DNA of 41,026 nt, from the NCBI GenBank assembly GCA_030647965.1, contig JAUSIT010000004.1:1-41026 (forward strand), in the 5' to 3' direction. This stretch comes from Nanobdellota archaeon (GTDB taxonomy: Archaea > Nanobdellota > Nanobdellia > Pacearchaeales > GW2011-AR1). Position 1 is the stretch's first letter. Every line of letters starts with the position of its first letter. Position numbers and translations under genes: made by a program. The notes beneath the pieces were generated by a model. It did no database searches. It worked only from the letters and a program-made list of their open reading frames with translations, and was not told the origin of the DNA. Positions 13,805 through 21,822 of the stretch are shown one piece after another.

Positions 13805-13833
13805 ATGAAAACATATTCATATGTGTTTATAAA
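13802..13833 (-). promoter_or_regulatory. Operator palindrome and TATA box of the Fe-S/stress operon
   Basis: TTTATAAA at 13826-13833 is about 26 nt before the ATG at 13804. Immediately downstream, CATATGAA (13802-13809) and TTCATATG (13816-13823) form a perfect 8+8 inverted repeat with a 6-nt spacer. It overlaps the start codon and the predicted transcription start, where a bound repressor would block initiation. The rest of 13834-13890 shows nothing further. Confidence 0.75.
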
Positions 13834-13890
13834 GGTTATGAAACACTAATTTATAAAAATAAAGTATTTTCTTGGCTATTTTAATAGCCA

Positions 13891-14652
13891 TTATTTATCA
13901 CTCAATACTGAAAATAATCTAATAAATTTATTTATATCTCTTTCAAATTGACTTTTGTCCAGAGAGTTAATTGGAACAAACTTTAATTCTTTTTTTTCAT
14001 ATACTGCAGAATTTTTTGTTAATTCCTTGCTAACACATTTTTTATATTCTTTAAAAGCAGAGTCTTCAAATTCTTTATTAAAAAAGGTTACTATTACTTT
14101 ATCATAAGCTGGAATAGCTGTTATTTCTCCAAATGAACCTATTGGAAAAGCGAGATTTCTAATAGAATCACTATAAAGGTCATTAGTTTTTACAACCCTT
14201 ATCAAATCCCCAAAGTCCAATTCTCTATTATTATCTTCTTTAGACATTGATTCTAAATAATCTTCAAAACATCCCCTAAAAAGAAAATAAATATTATCAG
14301 GAATTTTAGAACGAAGATGTTTTCCAAGGAATGTATTAATATCATTTTTTAATTCTTTTTGATTTTCTTCAAAAAAACCATTCATATTTTTTAAATAGTC
14401 ATAAGCTCTTTTATAAGAAACTCTTGAAGTTAAGAGATAAAAAAAACTATTAACTATTGGTTCAACAATATTTTCTGAATTATTTGTTCTTACTAATATC
14501 TCAGGCAATGTAAAAACCTTAGATACTTTAATATCTCTTTGTTTTTCTTCTTTTATTTCATTAAGCAAACTTGAGAGATTTCTACCTCCAACACCTATTG
14601 CTTCAAAATATCTTGAATCTACTTCATTTTTTTCATCTGTTTCTTCAGCCAT
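13891..14652 (-). CDS. Hypothetical 253-residue protein
   Basis: A charged soluble protein with an acidic N-terminus and no membrane segment or recognised motif. It has three scattered cysteines and a central helical region. It starts 3 bp after the stop of the next minus-strand gene upstream (14656-15303), so the three genes from 15694 to 13891 form one operon. Function unknown. Confidence 0.65.
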   Translation of the reverse strand: MAEETDEKNEVDSRYFEAIGVGGRNLSSLLNEIKEEKQRDIKVSKVFTLPEILVRTNNSENIVEPIVNSFFYLLTSRVSYKRAYDYLKNMNGFFEENQKELKNDINTFLGKHLRSKIPDNIYFLFRGCFEDYLESMSKEDNNRELDFGDLIRVVKTNDLYSDSIRNLAFPIGSFGEITAIPAYDKVIVTFFNKEFEDSAFKEYKKCVSKELTKNSAVYEKKELKFVPINSLDKSQFERDINKFIRLFSVLSDK

Positions 14653-14655
14653 TAT

Positions 14656-15303
14656 TTACTTTTCCACCCATTTATTTCCGTCATATATCAAATTATACTT
14701 AGGTTTATTCTTTTTCAATTCTAATTTTCTATTTCTAAAAAGTTCATATATTCCTGAAACAACACATGTACCTAAGGGCAGTAAATATCCTTGCCAAGGC
14801 CGATTATCAACTAAAGAACTATACAAAATTGCATTTAAGCCCAATGAATATGCTGCAGAACCAAAATAACTAAGAGCCGCAATATCCTCATCATCCCGAA
14901 AATCATATTTTGTTTTATTTTTTTCTAAAGATTGTCTGGCAAATGTTGGCAAGCTATAAGTTAATTTTAAAGAACCCCAAGCAAATTTTGGCAATGCACA
15001 AACCAATTTTACAGCAGATTTTGCAACTCCTTTTGAAACAAATTTCGCCCCATTTCCTAAATCCCTGCCAAACGAATTAACAATTTCTAATGTAGAAATT
15101 TCATAAGGGTCAACAACTTTTTCCAATTTCTTTGGTTTTTCTAGTTTTTGTATAACAACGGGCAATTCAACAGGATTTGATTCTTTTACTCCTAATTGTT
15201 CTTCTAAATTTGTAGATCTTTTTCCGTCTTCTGCAAGTATTTGTTTCAAAGATTTTTCATTAACTAATTCTCTATAAAAATCAGTTGGTTGTTCGTCTGC
15301 CAT
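14656..15303 (-). CDS. Hypothetical membrane-associated protein with MxDEQPxDFY start
   Basis: 215 residues from the ATG at 15303. The N-terminus MADEQPTDFYRELV closely matches the next gene's MVDEQPNDFYARELD, also at DNA level, which points to duplication of the 5' end. After a Lys/Glu-rich linker there are amphipathic or hydrophobic stretches, with likely membrane segments near residues 150-190 (LSYFGSAAYSLGLNAILYSS and GYLLPLGTCVVSGIY). Function unknown. Confidence 0.62.
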   Translation of the reverse strand: MADEQPTDFYRELVNEKSLKQILAEDGKRSTNLEEQLGVKESNPVELPVVIQKLEKPKKLEKVVDPYEISTLEIVNSFGRDLGNGAKFVSKGVAKSAVKLVCALPKFAWGSLKLTYSLPTFARQSLEKNKTKYDFRDDEDIAALSYFGSAAYSLGLNAILYSSLVDNRPWQGYLLPLGTCVVSGIYELFRNRKLELKKNKPKYNLIYDGNKWVEK

Positions 15304-15304
15304 T

Positions 15305-15694
15305 TTAATAATCATACTCCCCAGATTTAGATTTTGGAATTAAAGCTGTTCCAGATGCACTAAAAAGTGAACTATATTTATTGCTAATTATAGATACTTT
15401 ATAATCAACAATAACTTCTGCTTCAGGAACTATTTTCATAACTTCACTTAACATTTGTTTATGAATAGAATTAACCCCCTCAAAATAATTATTCATATTT
15501 ACTCCTTTTGCATTATAAAAATTAAGATTACGACCCTGGGTGTCACAATAATCTCTTGCAGACATTGTTAATATCTCTATTTCTTTAAGTTCTTTTAGAG
15601 GTTCTTTTGCCTTAATTTCCAACTTCCCCAATTTACTTAAATCAATCTTATCTAATTCCCTTGCATAAAAATCATTTGGTTGTTCGTCTACCAT
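15305..15694 (-). CDS. Hypothetical 129-residue protein with MxDEQPxDFY start
   Basis: First gene of the operon 15694-13891. It shares its first about 14 residues with the downstream neighbour. The C-terminal half (about 55-125) ends in a SASGTALIP-type stretch that recalls small YbjQ-like beta-alpha proteins, a weak resemblance. A minus-strand TTTAAAAAG near 15715-15725 may be the promoter. The interval 15695-15781 has no gene. Confidence 0.6.
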   Translation of the reverse strand: MVDEQPNDFYARELDKIDLSKLGKLEIKAKEPLKELKEIEILTMSARDYCDTQGRNLNFYNAKGVNMNNYFEGVNSIHKQMLSEVMKIVPEAEVIVDYKVSIISNKYSSLFSASGTALIPKSKSGEYDY

Positions 15695-15781
15695 TAAGAA
15701 TTACCTAACAAAATCCCTTTTTAAATTTTTAGTTTTTAGTAACTATAAAGTGATACTATTTCCCATAATTAGTTTAAATTT

Positions 15782-15961
15782 TTACTTAATAGAAATCGCA
15801 TTAACAGGGCATGAATCAGATGCTTCTTTTTCACAAGTTAGTGCTTTTGGTTGTTGTTTTACAAATGCTATATTATCTTTTAAACCAAAAGTTTTATCAC
15901 AAACAGCTTCGCAAGCCCCACATCCAATGCATTTAGCCTTATCAATACTAATTTTTATCAT
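15782..15961 (-). CDS. Single-cluster 4Fe-4S ferredoxin
   Basis: 59 residues. Cys11, Cys14, Cys17 (CIGCGAC) and Cys51 (in SCPVNAI) make one [4Fe-4S] site. Cys21 and Cys43 are left over, in the positions that form a disulfide in Pyrococcus/Thermotoga-type ferredoxins. The gene begins 6 bp after the DsbA-like thioredoxin stop, so the two are probably co-expressed. Confidence 0.88.
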   Translation of the reverse strand: MIKISIDKAKCIGCGACEAVCDKTFGLKDNIAFVKQQPKALTCEKEASDSCPVNAISIK

Positions 15962-15967
15962 TTGAAT

Positions 15968-16369
15968 TTAACATCCAGAAAGTTTTTTTAATTCATCTAT
16001 TGATTGTTCACCAGGATATGCCTGTCCATTAATAATCCAAGTAGGATAACCAGTAATTCCTGCTTGCTGGCATTTATCTACCTGAGCATTAGGACTATTA
16101 GCATCACATTCAATATAAGGTAAAGATTTTGCTGCATCTCCAAACATTGCTTTTTGATTTGTACAATGTCCACACCATGAAGCACCATACATTTGAGCCC
16201 CTTTTTCAGATAAACATATAGCAATTTTTTCTAAATCAGCATTTTGATCTGTTGTATCAAAAATAGTTGAACCTGTTAAATAAGAGATTTTACTTGCTAC
16301 AAAAAATAAAATAATAGTAAATACTATTACACCAACAGCGATTATTACTACTTTTGTTTTTCTATCCAT
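15968..16369 (-). CDS. Membrane-anchored thioredoxin-like protein (CGHC)
   Basis: 133 residues: one N-terminal membrane helix (about 8-30), then a thioredoxin fold with the active site WCGHC (Cys66, Cys69) and the cis-Pro region GYPTWIING. Additional Cys52, Cys88, Cys99 and Cys133 resemble thioredoxin-like domains that work with VKOR. The domain probably faces outward and exchanges disulfides; no VKOR gene is in the window. The start at 16369 precedes an AT-rich region. Confidence 0.82.
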   Translation of the reverse strand: MDRKTKVVIIAVGVIVFTIILFFVASKISYLTGSTIFDTTDQNADLEKIAICLSEKGAQMYGASWCGHCTNQKAMFGDAAKSLPYIECDANSPNAQVDKCQQAGITGYPTWIINGQAYPGEQSIDELKKLSGC

Positions 16370-16488
16370 ATAAAATAAACATTAAACCTATTTTTAAATC
16401 TTGTGAAAAAATCATTTCTTAGTTAGTTAAAATAATTTCAACTTTTTGCAATTTGTTTTTATAATGGGAAGTATATTTGACCTATTAA

Positions 16489-16567
16489 TTTATTAATAAA
16501 TCGTAATTCAAAAAGTTTTGCTCTTACAATAGGTAATGTAAGATAAAAGAGCAAAACTTTTTGTCGC
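16489..16567. repeat. S-type hairpin element, copy C
   Basis: A perfect 16-bp stem: 16510-16525 (AAAAAGTTTTGCTCTT) with 16547-16562, and a 21-nt loop starting ACAATAGGTAATGTAAGA. It is preceded by ATTTATTAAT (about 16490), as in copies D and E, and followed by GTCG. It lies between the divergent DsbA-like and LemA genes. Apart from this element and the TATA box, 16370-16653 shows no gene. Confidence 0.85.
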
Positions 16568-16624
16568 CAGAAGATTCCATTAATCTTGCCAAAGGCACAT
16601 CCTTTAAAACGATAAATAAAAACC

Positions 16625-16632
16625 TTTATAAA
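16625..16632 (+). promoter_or_regulatory. TATA box of the lemA-htpX operon
   Basis: TTTATAAA, 22-29 nt before the ATG at 16654. This rules out an in-frame start near 16561, which lies inside the hairpin element. Confidence 0.65.
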
Positions 16633-16653
16633 TCAAATTTTGCTATTAAATAT

Positions 16654-17211
16654 ATGAATTTACTACTATGGATTACACTAGGGGCAGTTGTAGTAATTGC
16701 TTTAGTTTTCTTTATATTTTATAATCGATTTGTAAGATTAATTAACCAAATTGAAAACTCTCTAGCTCAAATAGATGTTCAATTAAGAAAAAGAGCAGAT
16801 TTAGTTCCAAACTTAATAGAAGCTGTTAAGGGTTATATGAAACATGAAAAAAGCATATTTACAGAAGTAAATAATGCAAGAAAAGCTCTTGTTGGAGCAA
16901 AAGACATTGTCTCTAAAGTAAAAGCAGGAGATAAACTACAATCTGCTTTAGGCTCAATATTTGCAATAGCAGAAAACTATCCAAATCTAAAAGCAAATGA
17001 AAATTTCTTACAATTACAAACAGAACTTTCTGCAATAGAAGACAAAATAGCCTACGCAAGACAGTATTACAATGACGGCATAATGTCCTACAATGTTACA
17101 ACAACTACATTGCCTGGAAAATGGTTTGCATCACTATATGGATTTAAGAAAAGAGATTATTTGCAAATCCCAGAATCCTCTAAAGCAATTCCTAAATTAA
17201 AATTTGATTAA
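16654..17211 (+). CDS. lemA: LemA family membrane protein
   Basis: 185 residues: an N-terminal membrane helix (about 3-22) followed by the LemA helical bundle, with the family signatures VRLINQIENSLAQIDVQLRKRADLVPNL (residues about 26-53, given here only as a guide) and YNDGIMSYN near the C-terminus. LemA often sits beside HtpX, as here (6 bp apart). Its function is unclear; a role in membrane stress with HtpX is inferred from context. Confidence 0.9.
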   Translation: MNLLLWITLGAVVVIALVFFIFYNRFVRLINQIENSLAQIDVQLRKRADLVPNLIEAVKGYMKHEKSIFTEVNNARKALVGAKDIVSKVKAGDKLQSALGSIFAIAENYPNLKANENFLQLQTELSAIEDKIAYARQYYNDGIMSYNVTTTTLPGKWFASLYGFKKRDYLQIPESSKAIPKLKFD

Positions 17212-17217
17212 AAATCA

Positions 17218-18108
17218 ATGCAACAAGAGAACAGATTATCTTTCTATGATGAAATAAGAAAAAACAAAATTTATTCTATTATTTTAATGTTTATTGTTTT
17301 TTCATTGCTAGTTATATTTGGATATATAATTTCATATTTATTTGATAAAAGTTATTTTTTCATTATAATGATTTTCTCTATAATTTTTTCACTAAGCTAT
17401 ATTTTATTTGGCTACTATCAATCAGATAAAATCTCTATTGCATCTGTAAATGCAAAATTAGCTCCAAGAGAAAAATATAGGCAGTATTATGATTTAGTTG
17501 AAGGCTTAACTCTTGCCTCTGGACTTCCTATGCCTAAATTATACATAATGGAAAACTCTCAGATAAATGCATTTGCATCAGGAAGAGATCCAAAACACGC
17601 TGTTATTTGTGTTACAACAGGAGCTTTAGAAAAGCTAGATAAAAGAGAGTTAGAAGGAGTTTTATCTCATGAACTAAGCCATATTGCAAACTACGATATT
17701 AGATTTATGACTTTAGTTGCTGTTTTAGTTGGAATGATTGCAATTCTTTCTGAAGTATTTTTAAGAAGTTTATGGTTTAAAAGCAGTGATAATAATGATA
17801 GCAAAGCTTCTATTATTTTAATGATAGCAGGAATTATATTTGCAATTTTAGCACCAATAGCAGTTCAGCTAGTTCAATTAGCAATTTCAAGAAAAAGAGA
17901 GTTTGCAGCAGATAGTTCTGCAGTAAAATTCACAAGAACTCCTACTGGTTTAATTGGAGCTTTAGAAAAAATAAAAAAGAACTCTGAAATGAAGGTTTCA
18001 GGTGCAGTATCTCCTTTATTCTTAGCAAATCCTTCTTCAAAACTAAAGAGCTTGTTTCAAACACACCCACCTTTAGAAGTTAGAATTGACAAGCTAAGAA
18101 GAATGTAA
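17218..18108 (+). CDS. htpX: HtpX-like membrane zinc metalloprotease
   Basis: 296 residues. Membrane segments at about 18-42 and 46-66 and again at about 162-185 and 196-222. The HEXXH site is HELSH at 151-155, with the third zinc ligand Glu in the KREFAADSSAVKF segment near 228. It is an M48-family protease that removes damaged membrane proteins. Operon with lemA. The C-terminal THPPLEVRIDKLR motif is typical for the family. Confidence 0.93.
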   Translation: MQQENRLSFYDEIRKNKIYSIILMFIVFSLLVIFGYIISYLFDKSYFFIIMIFSIIFSLSYILFGYYQSDKISIASVNAKLAPREKYRQYYDLVEGLTLASGLPMPKLYIMENSQINAFASGRDPKHAVICVTTGALEKLDKRELEGVLSHELSHIANYDIRFMTLVAVLVGMIAILSEVFLRSLWFKSSDNNDSKASIILMIAGIIFAILAPIAVQLVQLAISRKREFAADSSAVKFTRTPTGLIGALEKIKKNSEMKVSGAVSPLFLANPSSKLKSLFQTHPPLEVRIDKLRRM

Positions 18109-18167
18109 TCTCTAAAAAATTGATTCTTACTAGAAAATTATTTAAACTATCTTAAACTAAAGCAAAC

Positions 18168-18323
18168 ATGGAAATGATAAAAATACCTAAAGAAGAATAT
18201 GAAAAAATGCTTGGACAAATAAGAATATTAAGAGAAATAGAAAAAATAGATATAGATTTAGTCAGGCAATTCACAAATAGTCTAGAAGATGTAAAAACTG
18301 GAAGAATAATAAGAGTCGCTTAA
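18168..18323 (+). CDS. Small archaeal antitoxin (RelB/VapB-like)
   Basis: 51 residues: MEMIKIPKEEYEKM at the start and LVRQFTNSLEDVKTGRIIRVA at the end. This KEEY...SLEDVKxGRIxRV pattern is a common archaeal antitoxin that partners RelE-like toxins. TTTAAA at 18141-18146 lies about 24 nt upstream of the ATG. Its last 4 bp overlap, tail to tail, with the toxin on the other strand. Confidence 0.72.
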   Translation: MEMIKIPKEEYEKMLGQIRILREIEKIDIDLVRQFTNSLEDVKTGRIIRVA

Positions 18324-18640
18324 ATTCTAGATTTTATTGCTTGTTCTATATACTCTTTGTATTTAGGCAAATATTTTATTATATAATCTATCGTTTCTTG
18401 TTGAATTTTCTTCCCACTAATTGAAACAATCAAAACAGCAGAAAGTTCATCATAAATCAAAAAATATAGTCTTTTCTCCCTAATTCTCTTTTCACGAAAA
18501 AACCTATACCTCAAAGCATCTCCCACATAAGGATTATCTTTAAGTTGAAGATAAATCTTTTGAATTATTTCTTTATCACTTGAAGAAAGTTTTGATATCT
18601 CTTTTTCAAAGCTTTCAGTTGTATAAACTGTATAAGCCAT
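18320..18640 (-). CDS. RelE/ParE-like toxin, convergent to its antitoxin
   Basis: 106 residues. The core LRYRFFREKRIREKRLYFLIYDELSAVLIVSIS with KKIQQETIDYI (split motifs) is the archaeal RelE-like family whose members are strongly basic in the middle. A minus-strand TATA (TTTTTATATTT, about 18660-18670) fits the ATG at 18640. The usual layout of this pair is antitoxin followed by toxin on one strand; here the two converge and overlap by 4 bp. Confidence 0.72.
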   Translation of the reverse strand: MAYTVYTTESFEKEISKLSSSDKEIIQKIYLQLKDNPYVGDALRYRFFREKRIREKRLYFLIYDELSAVLIVSISGKKIQQETIDYIIKYLPKYKEYIEQAIKSRI

Positions 18641-18728
18641 AATTTGTCTAAAGAAGAGAAATATAAAAAGTCTTGTGAGTAGGTTATTAAATATTGTGTA
18701 ATTCTAAAGTAGTTACAAAATAGTAAAA

Positions 18729-18737
18729 CTTATAAAT
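18729..18737 (+). promoter_or_regulatory. TATA box of the phosphoribosyltransferase gene
   Basis: CTTATAAAT about 25 nt before the ATG at 18758; leaderless spacing. Confidence 0.5.
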
Positions 18738-18757
18738 CCTTTTTCTATGTTTTTCTC

Positions 18758-19519
18758 ATGTCAAAACACTATAAAGAATATACAAAATCTGAAAAAATTA
18801 GTGAGGGTGAATTTAAAAGTAATATTTTTAATGTAAATTATTTTATAACTTATGATTCTGATATTAAAGATCTTTTAAAAAATATTGAAAAAAATAGTGA
18901 CCCTAGAAATTTTAAAGAAGCATTATTAAGAATAAATCAATTATATTATGATGGGCTTATTGAACTTGAAAAACAGGAAAACTGGGAAGAGCAAGAAGAA
19001 ATACTAAAAAAACTAATAAATACTAGCAGTGAATTTATAGGGCAATTTTATAGAAATTTTAATTATGTTCCTATTAAAAAAACCAGAGAAATTATTCTTC
19101 CACTTGAAGAAAGTTTAATTAAATACAGCTCAAAACTAAAAGCAAAACCAAGACATTTATCCGGTGAAGAATGTAATATTAGAGATTTTGCAAATAATCT
19201 TGAAGAAAAATTAAAACATGAAAATATTGATTTAATTATTCCTATTATGTCCGGAGGTTTTGAACCTGCAGCACTTTTAAAAGATTGGCTTGCAATAGAT
19301 CAATTTCTTCCAATAAGATATTCTTCTCGTACTAAAAAAGATGATTCTGTTTTAGTTCCTGCACTAGCTCCAGAGGATTATATTAAAGAGCAAATTAAAG
19401 GGAAAAATATTTTATTAATAGATGATATTAAAGCTAGTGGCAAGACTCTACATGATGTTAACCAATTTTTAAAACAAAACTTTCCAAAAAAAATACGTTG
19501 TGAAATAGTTAAGCCTTAA
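18758..19519 (+). CDS. Phosphoribosyltransferase-domain protein
   Basis: 253 residues. The C-terminal half (about 135-250) is a type I PRTase fold with the PRPP loop ILLIDDIKASGKTLHDV near 215-231 and an upstream IIPIMSGGFEPAAL segment. The N-terminal half (about 1-130) is helical, Lys/Glu-rich and not recognised. The substrate base is unknown; it resembles the stand-alone PRTases that in archaea act on purines or in regulation. The short gap to trxB (19520-19582) is AT-rich and contains T-runs on both strands, suitable for termination of these convergent genes. Confidence 0.75.
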   Translation: MSKHYKEYTKSEKISEGEFKSNIFNVNYFITYDSDIKDLLKNIEKNSDPRNFKEALLRINQLYYDGLIELEKQENWEEQEEILKKLINTSSEFIGQFYRNFNYVPIKKTREIILPLEESLIKYSSKLKAKPRHLSGEECNIRDFANNLEEKLKHENIDLIIPIMSGGFEPAALLKDWLAIDQFLPIRYSSRTKKDDSVLVPALAPEDYIKEQIKGKNILLIDDIKASGKTLHDVNQFLKQNFPKKIRCEIVKP

Positions 19520-19582
19520 TCAAAATCCAAAACAATCTTTATATTTCATCATGCCGTTATACTTTCATAAAAAACTGCATTT

Positions 19583-20542
19583 TTATAATGTCTTAACATA
19601 ATCATTAGCAGACTTAGCAGCAATTGCACCTTCTGCAGCAGCAGTTATAACTTGTTTTAGCTTATTATTAGTATTATCCCCTGCAGCAAAAACTCCTTTA
19701 ACATTTGTCTTTGCTTCTTTATCAGTAATAATATAATTATTATCCACATTTATTTTCAAATCTTTTATAACTTCTGAAGTAGGAGTAGCTCCAATCTCAA
19801 TAAAAATCCCATCAACATCTAATTTAATTTTTTTAGATTTCCCATCTTTTTGAAACTGTTCAATTTCAATTTGCTTTACAACTTTATCTCCTAAAATTTT
19901 TAATGGCTCTGAGTTATAATAAATTTCTATATTTTTCTTTTCAGAAATTTTTTTTAATGAAATTGGTTCACATCTCATTTCATTTTTTCTATAAACAATA
20001 TAAACTTTTTTTGTTATTTCAGCTAAATATAATGCAGCTTTTGCAGCAGCATCTGCCCCGCCAATAACCATTACTGTTTTATTTCTAAAAAAATTACCAT
20101 CACAAATTGCACAATAGCTGACTCCTTTTCCTAAAAATTCTTTTTCACCTTCAATATTTAACTTTCTATGCTCTGTTCCTAATGCTAAAATCAAACTTTT
20201 TCCATGTATTTCTTTGTCTTGAATCTCAAAAACAAAACCATTATTATCTTTTCTTATTCTATTAACTTCTACTTGTAAGAATTTTGCTCCAAATTTTTCT
20301 GCTTGCTCTTTAAATTTCTTAGTTAATTCCATCCCAGAGCCAATAAAACCTGGCCAGTTTTCTATTTCTCCTGCTAAATTTGCAGTTCCACCAAATGATT
20401 TTGCAATAACTGCTGTTTTCAAATTAGATCTACCAGCATAAATAGCAGCAGTAAGTCCTGCAGGCCCTGCCCCAAGAATCAAAACATCATAATGTTCAAT
20501 ATTCTCATGCTTTTCCCCTTTTTTATAAATATATTTCACCAT
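19583..20542 (-). CDS. trxB: Thioredoxin reductase
   Basis: 319 residues. The FAD-binding GAGPAG is at 24-29, the redox pair CAIC at 144-147 (Cys144, Cys147), the NAD(P)H-binding VIGGADAA at 159-166 and the C-terminal FAD motif GVFAAGDNT near 282-290. It reduces thioredoxin-like proteins, presumably including those in this genome. The start at 20542 has a clear ribosome-binding site (AAGGAG, 20549-20554) and a TATA box at 20575-20582. Confidence 0.93.
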   Translation of the reverse strand: MVKYIYKKGEKHENIEHYDVLILGAGPAGLTAAIYAGRSNLKTAVIAKSFGGTANLAGEIENWPGFIGSGMELTKKFKEQAEKFGAKFLQVEVNRIRKDNNGFVFEIQDKEIHGKSLILALGTEHRKLNIEGEKEFLGKGVSYCAICDGNFFRNKTVMVIGGADAAAKAALYLAEITKKVYIVYRKNEMRCEPISLKKISEKKNIEIYYNSEPLKILGDKVVKQIEIEQFQKDGKSKKIKLDVDGIFIEIGATPTSEVIKDLKINVDNNYIITDKEAKTNVKGVFAAGDNTNNKLKQVITAAAEGAIAAKSANDYVKTL

Positions 20543-20574
20543 TTTTATCTCCTTAAATAATTTTGTTATGCTTC

Positions 20575-20602
20575 TTTATAAATTTTAGCAATGTTTAAAT
20601 AT
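20575..20602. promoter_or_regulatory. Divergent promoters of trxB and tyrS
   Basis: TTTATAAA at 20575-20582 serves trxB on the minus strand with a short leader carrying AAGGAG. GTTTAAATAT at 20593-20602 serves tyrS on the plus strand, about 26 nt before its ATG at 20623. Confidence 0.55.
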
Positions 20603-20622
20603 CTAATTCTTTTTACTAAAAT

Positions 20623-21756
20623 ATGGATGCAAAAGAGAAGTTTGAATTAATAAAAAGAAATACTGAAGAGATTATGACTGAAGAAGATTTAATGACTCTT
20701 CTTAAAAATAAGGAAAAATTAAAACATTATATTGGTTTTGAAATTTCTGGAAAACCTCATTTAGGCCATGGCTTGGTTTGCATGAGTAAAGTTAAAGATT
20801 TTGTTGATGCAGGAGTTGATTGTTCTATTTTTTTAGCAGATTGGCATTCTTGGATTAATGATAAACTTGGAGGAGATATGAAAATAATAAAAGGAATAGG
20901 GGTAAATTATTTCAAAGAAGCTCTAATTGCTGGCTATAAATGTGTTGGAGGAAATCCTAAAGATTTAAAATTTGTCCTAGGAAGTGATTTATATCATAAT
21001 AATGATAAGTACTGGGAAACAGTTATTGATATAAGCAAAAATACAACCCTTGGAAGAATAGAAAGATCAATAACGATAATGGGAAGAAAAGAAGGAGAAT
21101 CTGTTGATTTTGCAAAATTAATCTACCCCCCAATGCAAGTTGCAGATATTTTTGTTCAAGGAATAAATCTTACTCATGCAGGCCTTGATCAAAGAAAAGC
21201 TCAAGTAATTGCAAGGGATGTTGGATTAAAACTAAAAACCTCCCCACTTTTAGATAAAAAAGGAGAAAAAATAAAACCAATTGCAATTCACGGCCATCTT
21301 ATTCTTGGTTTACAAAAACCTTCTGTTTGGCCTGTTCCAAAAGAAAATATGCAGGAATTATGGGGCCAGATGAAAATGAGTAAGTCCATACCTTCTTCAG
21401 CAATATATATGACAGATAGTGAAGAAGAAATTAAAAAAAAAATAAAGGATGCTTTCTGCCCAGAAGGAGAAATAGAATTTAATCCATTATTAGATTGGGC
21501 AAAATATATTGTATTTATGAATGCAAAATCTCTTTTACAAATAAAAAGGCCGGACAAATTCGGCGGGAATAAAACCTATCAAAGCTATGAAGAATTAGCA
21601 AAAGATTTTGCAGATAAAAAATTGCATCCAATGGATTTGAAAAGTGCAATGGCAGATAAACTTGTTGAAATTATGAAACCAGCAATGGAACATTTCGCAG
21701 ACCCAAAAATTAAAAAATTAAAAGAAGAAATGGATAAATTGATTATTACAAGATAA
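20623..21756 (+). CDS. tyrS: Tyrosyl-tRNA synthetase, archaeal type
   Basis: 377 residues, class I aminoacyl-tRNA synthetase. The HIGH motif is HLGH at 46-49 (GKPHLGHGLV) and the KMSKS loop is KMSKS near residue 250. The Tyr-specific DxxK-like LTHAGLDQRKAQVIARDV helix is present. The anticodon-binding C-terminal part is short, as in archaea and unlike bacteria. It charges tRNA-Tyr. Monocistronic or followed by the unknown gene at 21823. Confidence 0.95.
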   Translation: MDAKEKFELIKRNTEEIMTEEDLMTLLKNKEKLKHYIGFEISGKPHLGHGLVCMSKVKDFVDAGVDCSIFLADWHSWINDKLGGDMKIIKGIGVNYFKEALIAGYKCVGGNPKDLKFVLGSDLYHNNDKYWETVIDISKNTTLGRIERSITIMGRKEGESVDFAKLIYPPMQVADIFVQGINLTHAGLDQRKAQVIARDVGLKLKTSPLLDKKGEKIKPIAIHGHLILGLQKPSVWPVPKENMQELWGQMKMSKSIPSSAIYMTDSEEEIKKKIKDAFCPEGEIEFNPLLDWAKYIVFMNAKSLLQIKRPDKFGGNKTYQSYEELAKDFADKKLHPMDLKSAMADKLVEIMKPAMEHFADPKIKKLKEEMDKLIITR

Positions 21757-21822
21757 AACTTTTCTAAATCCCTTAAAGACAACATCGAAATTCTTAAAAA
21801 CTCTATTTCTTAAAGATAAAAC

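Noticed and set aside
16510-16562. S-type hairpins as ordinary intrinsic terminators
   Set aside because: They end in T-runs on both strands, so termination cannot be excluded, but they also occur between divergent promoters and inside larger elements and keep a loop consensus, which a terminator does not need.
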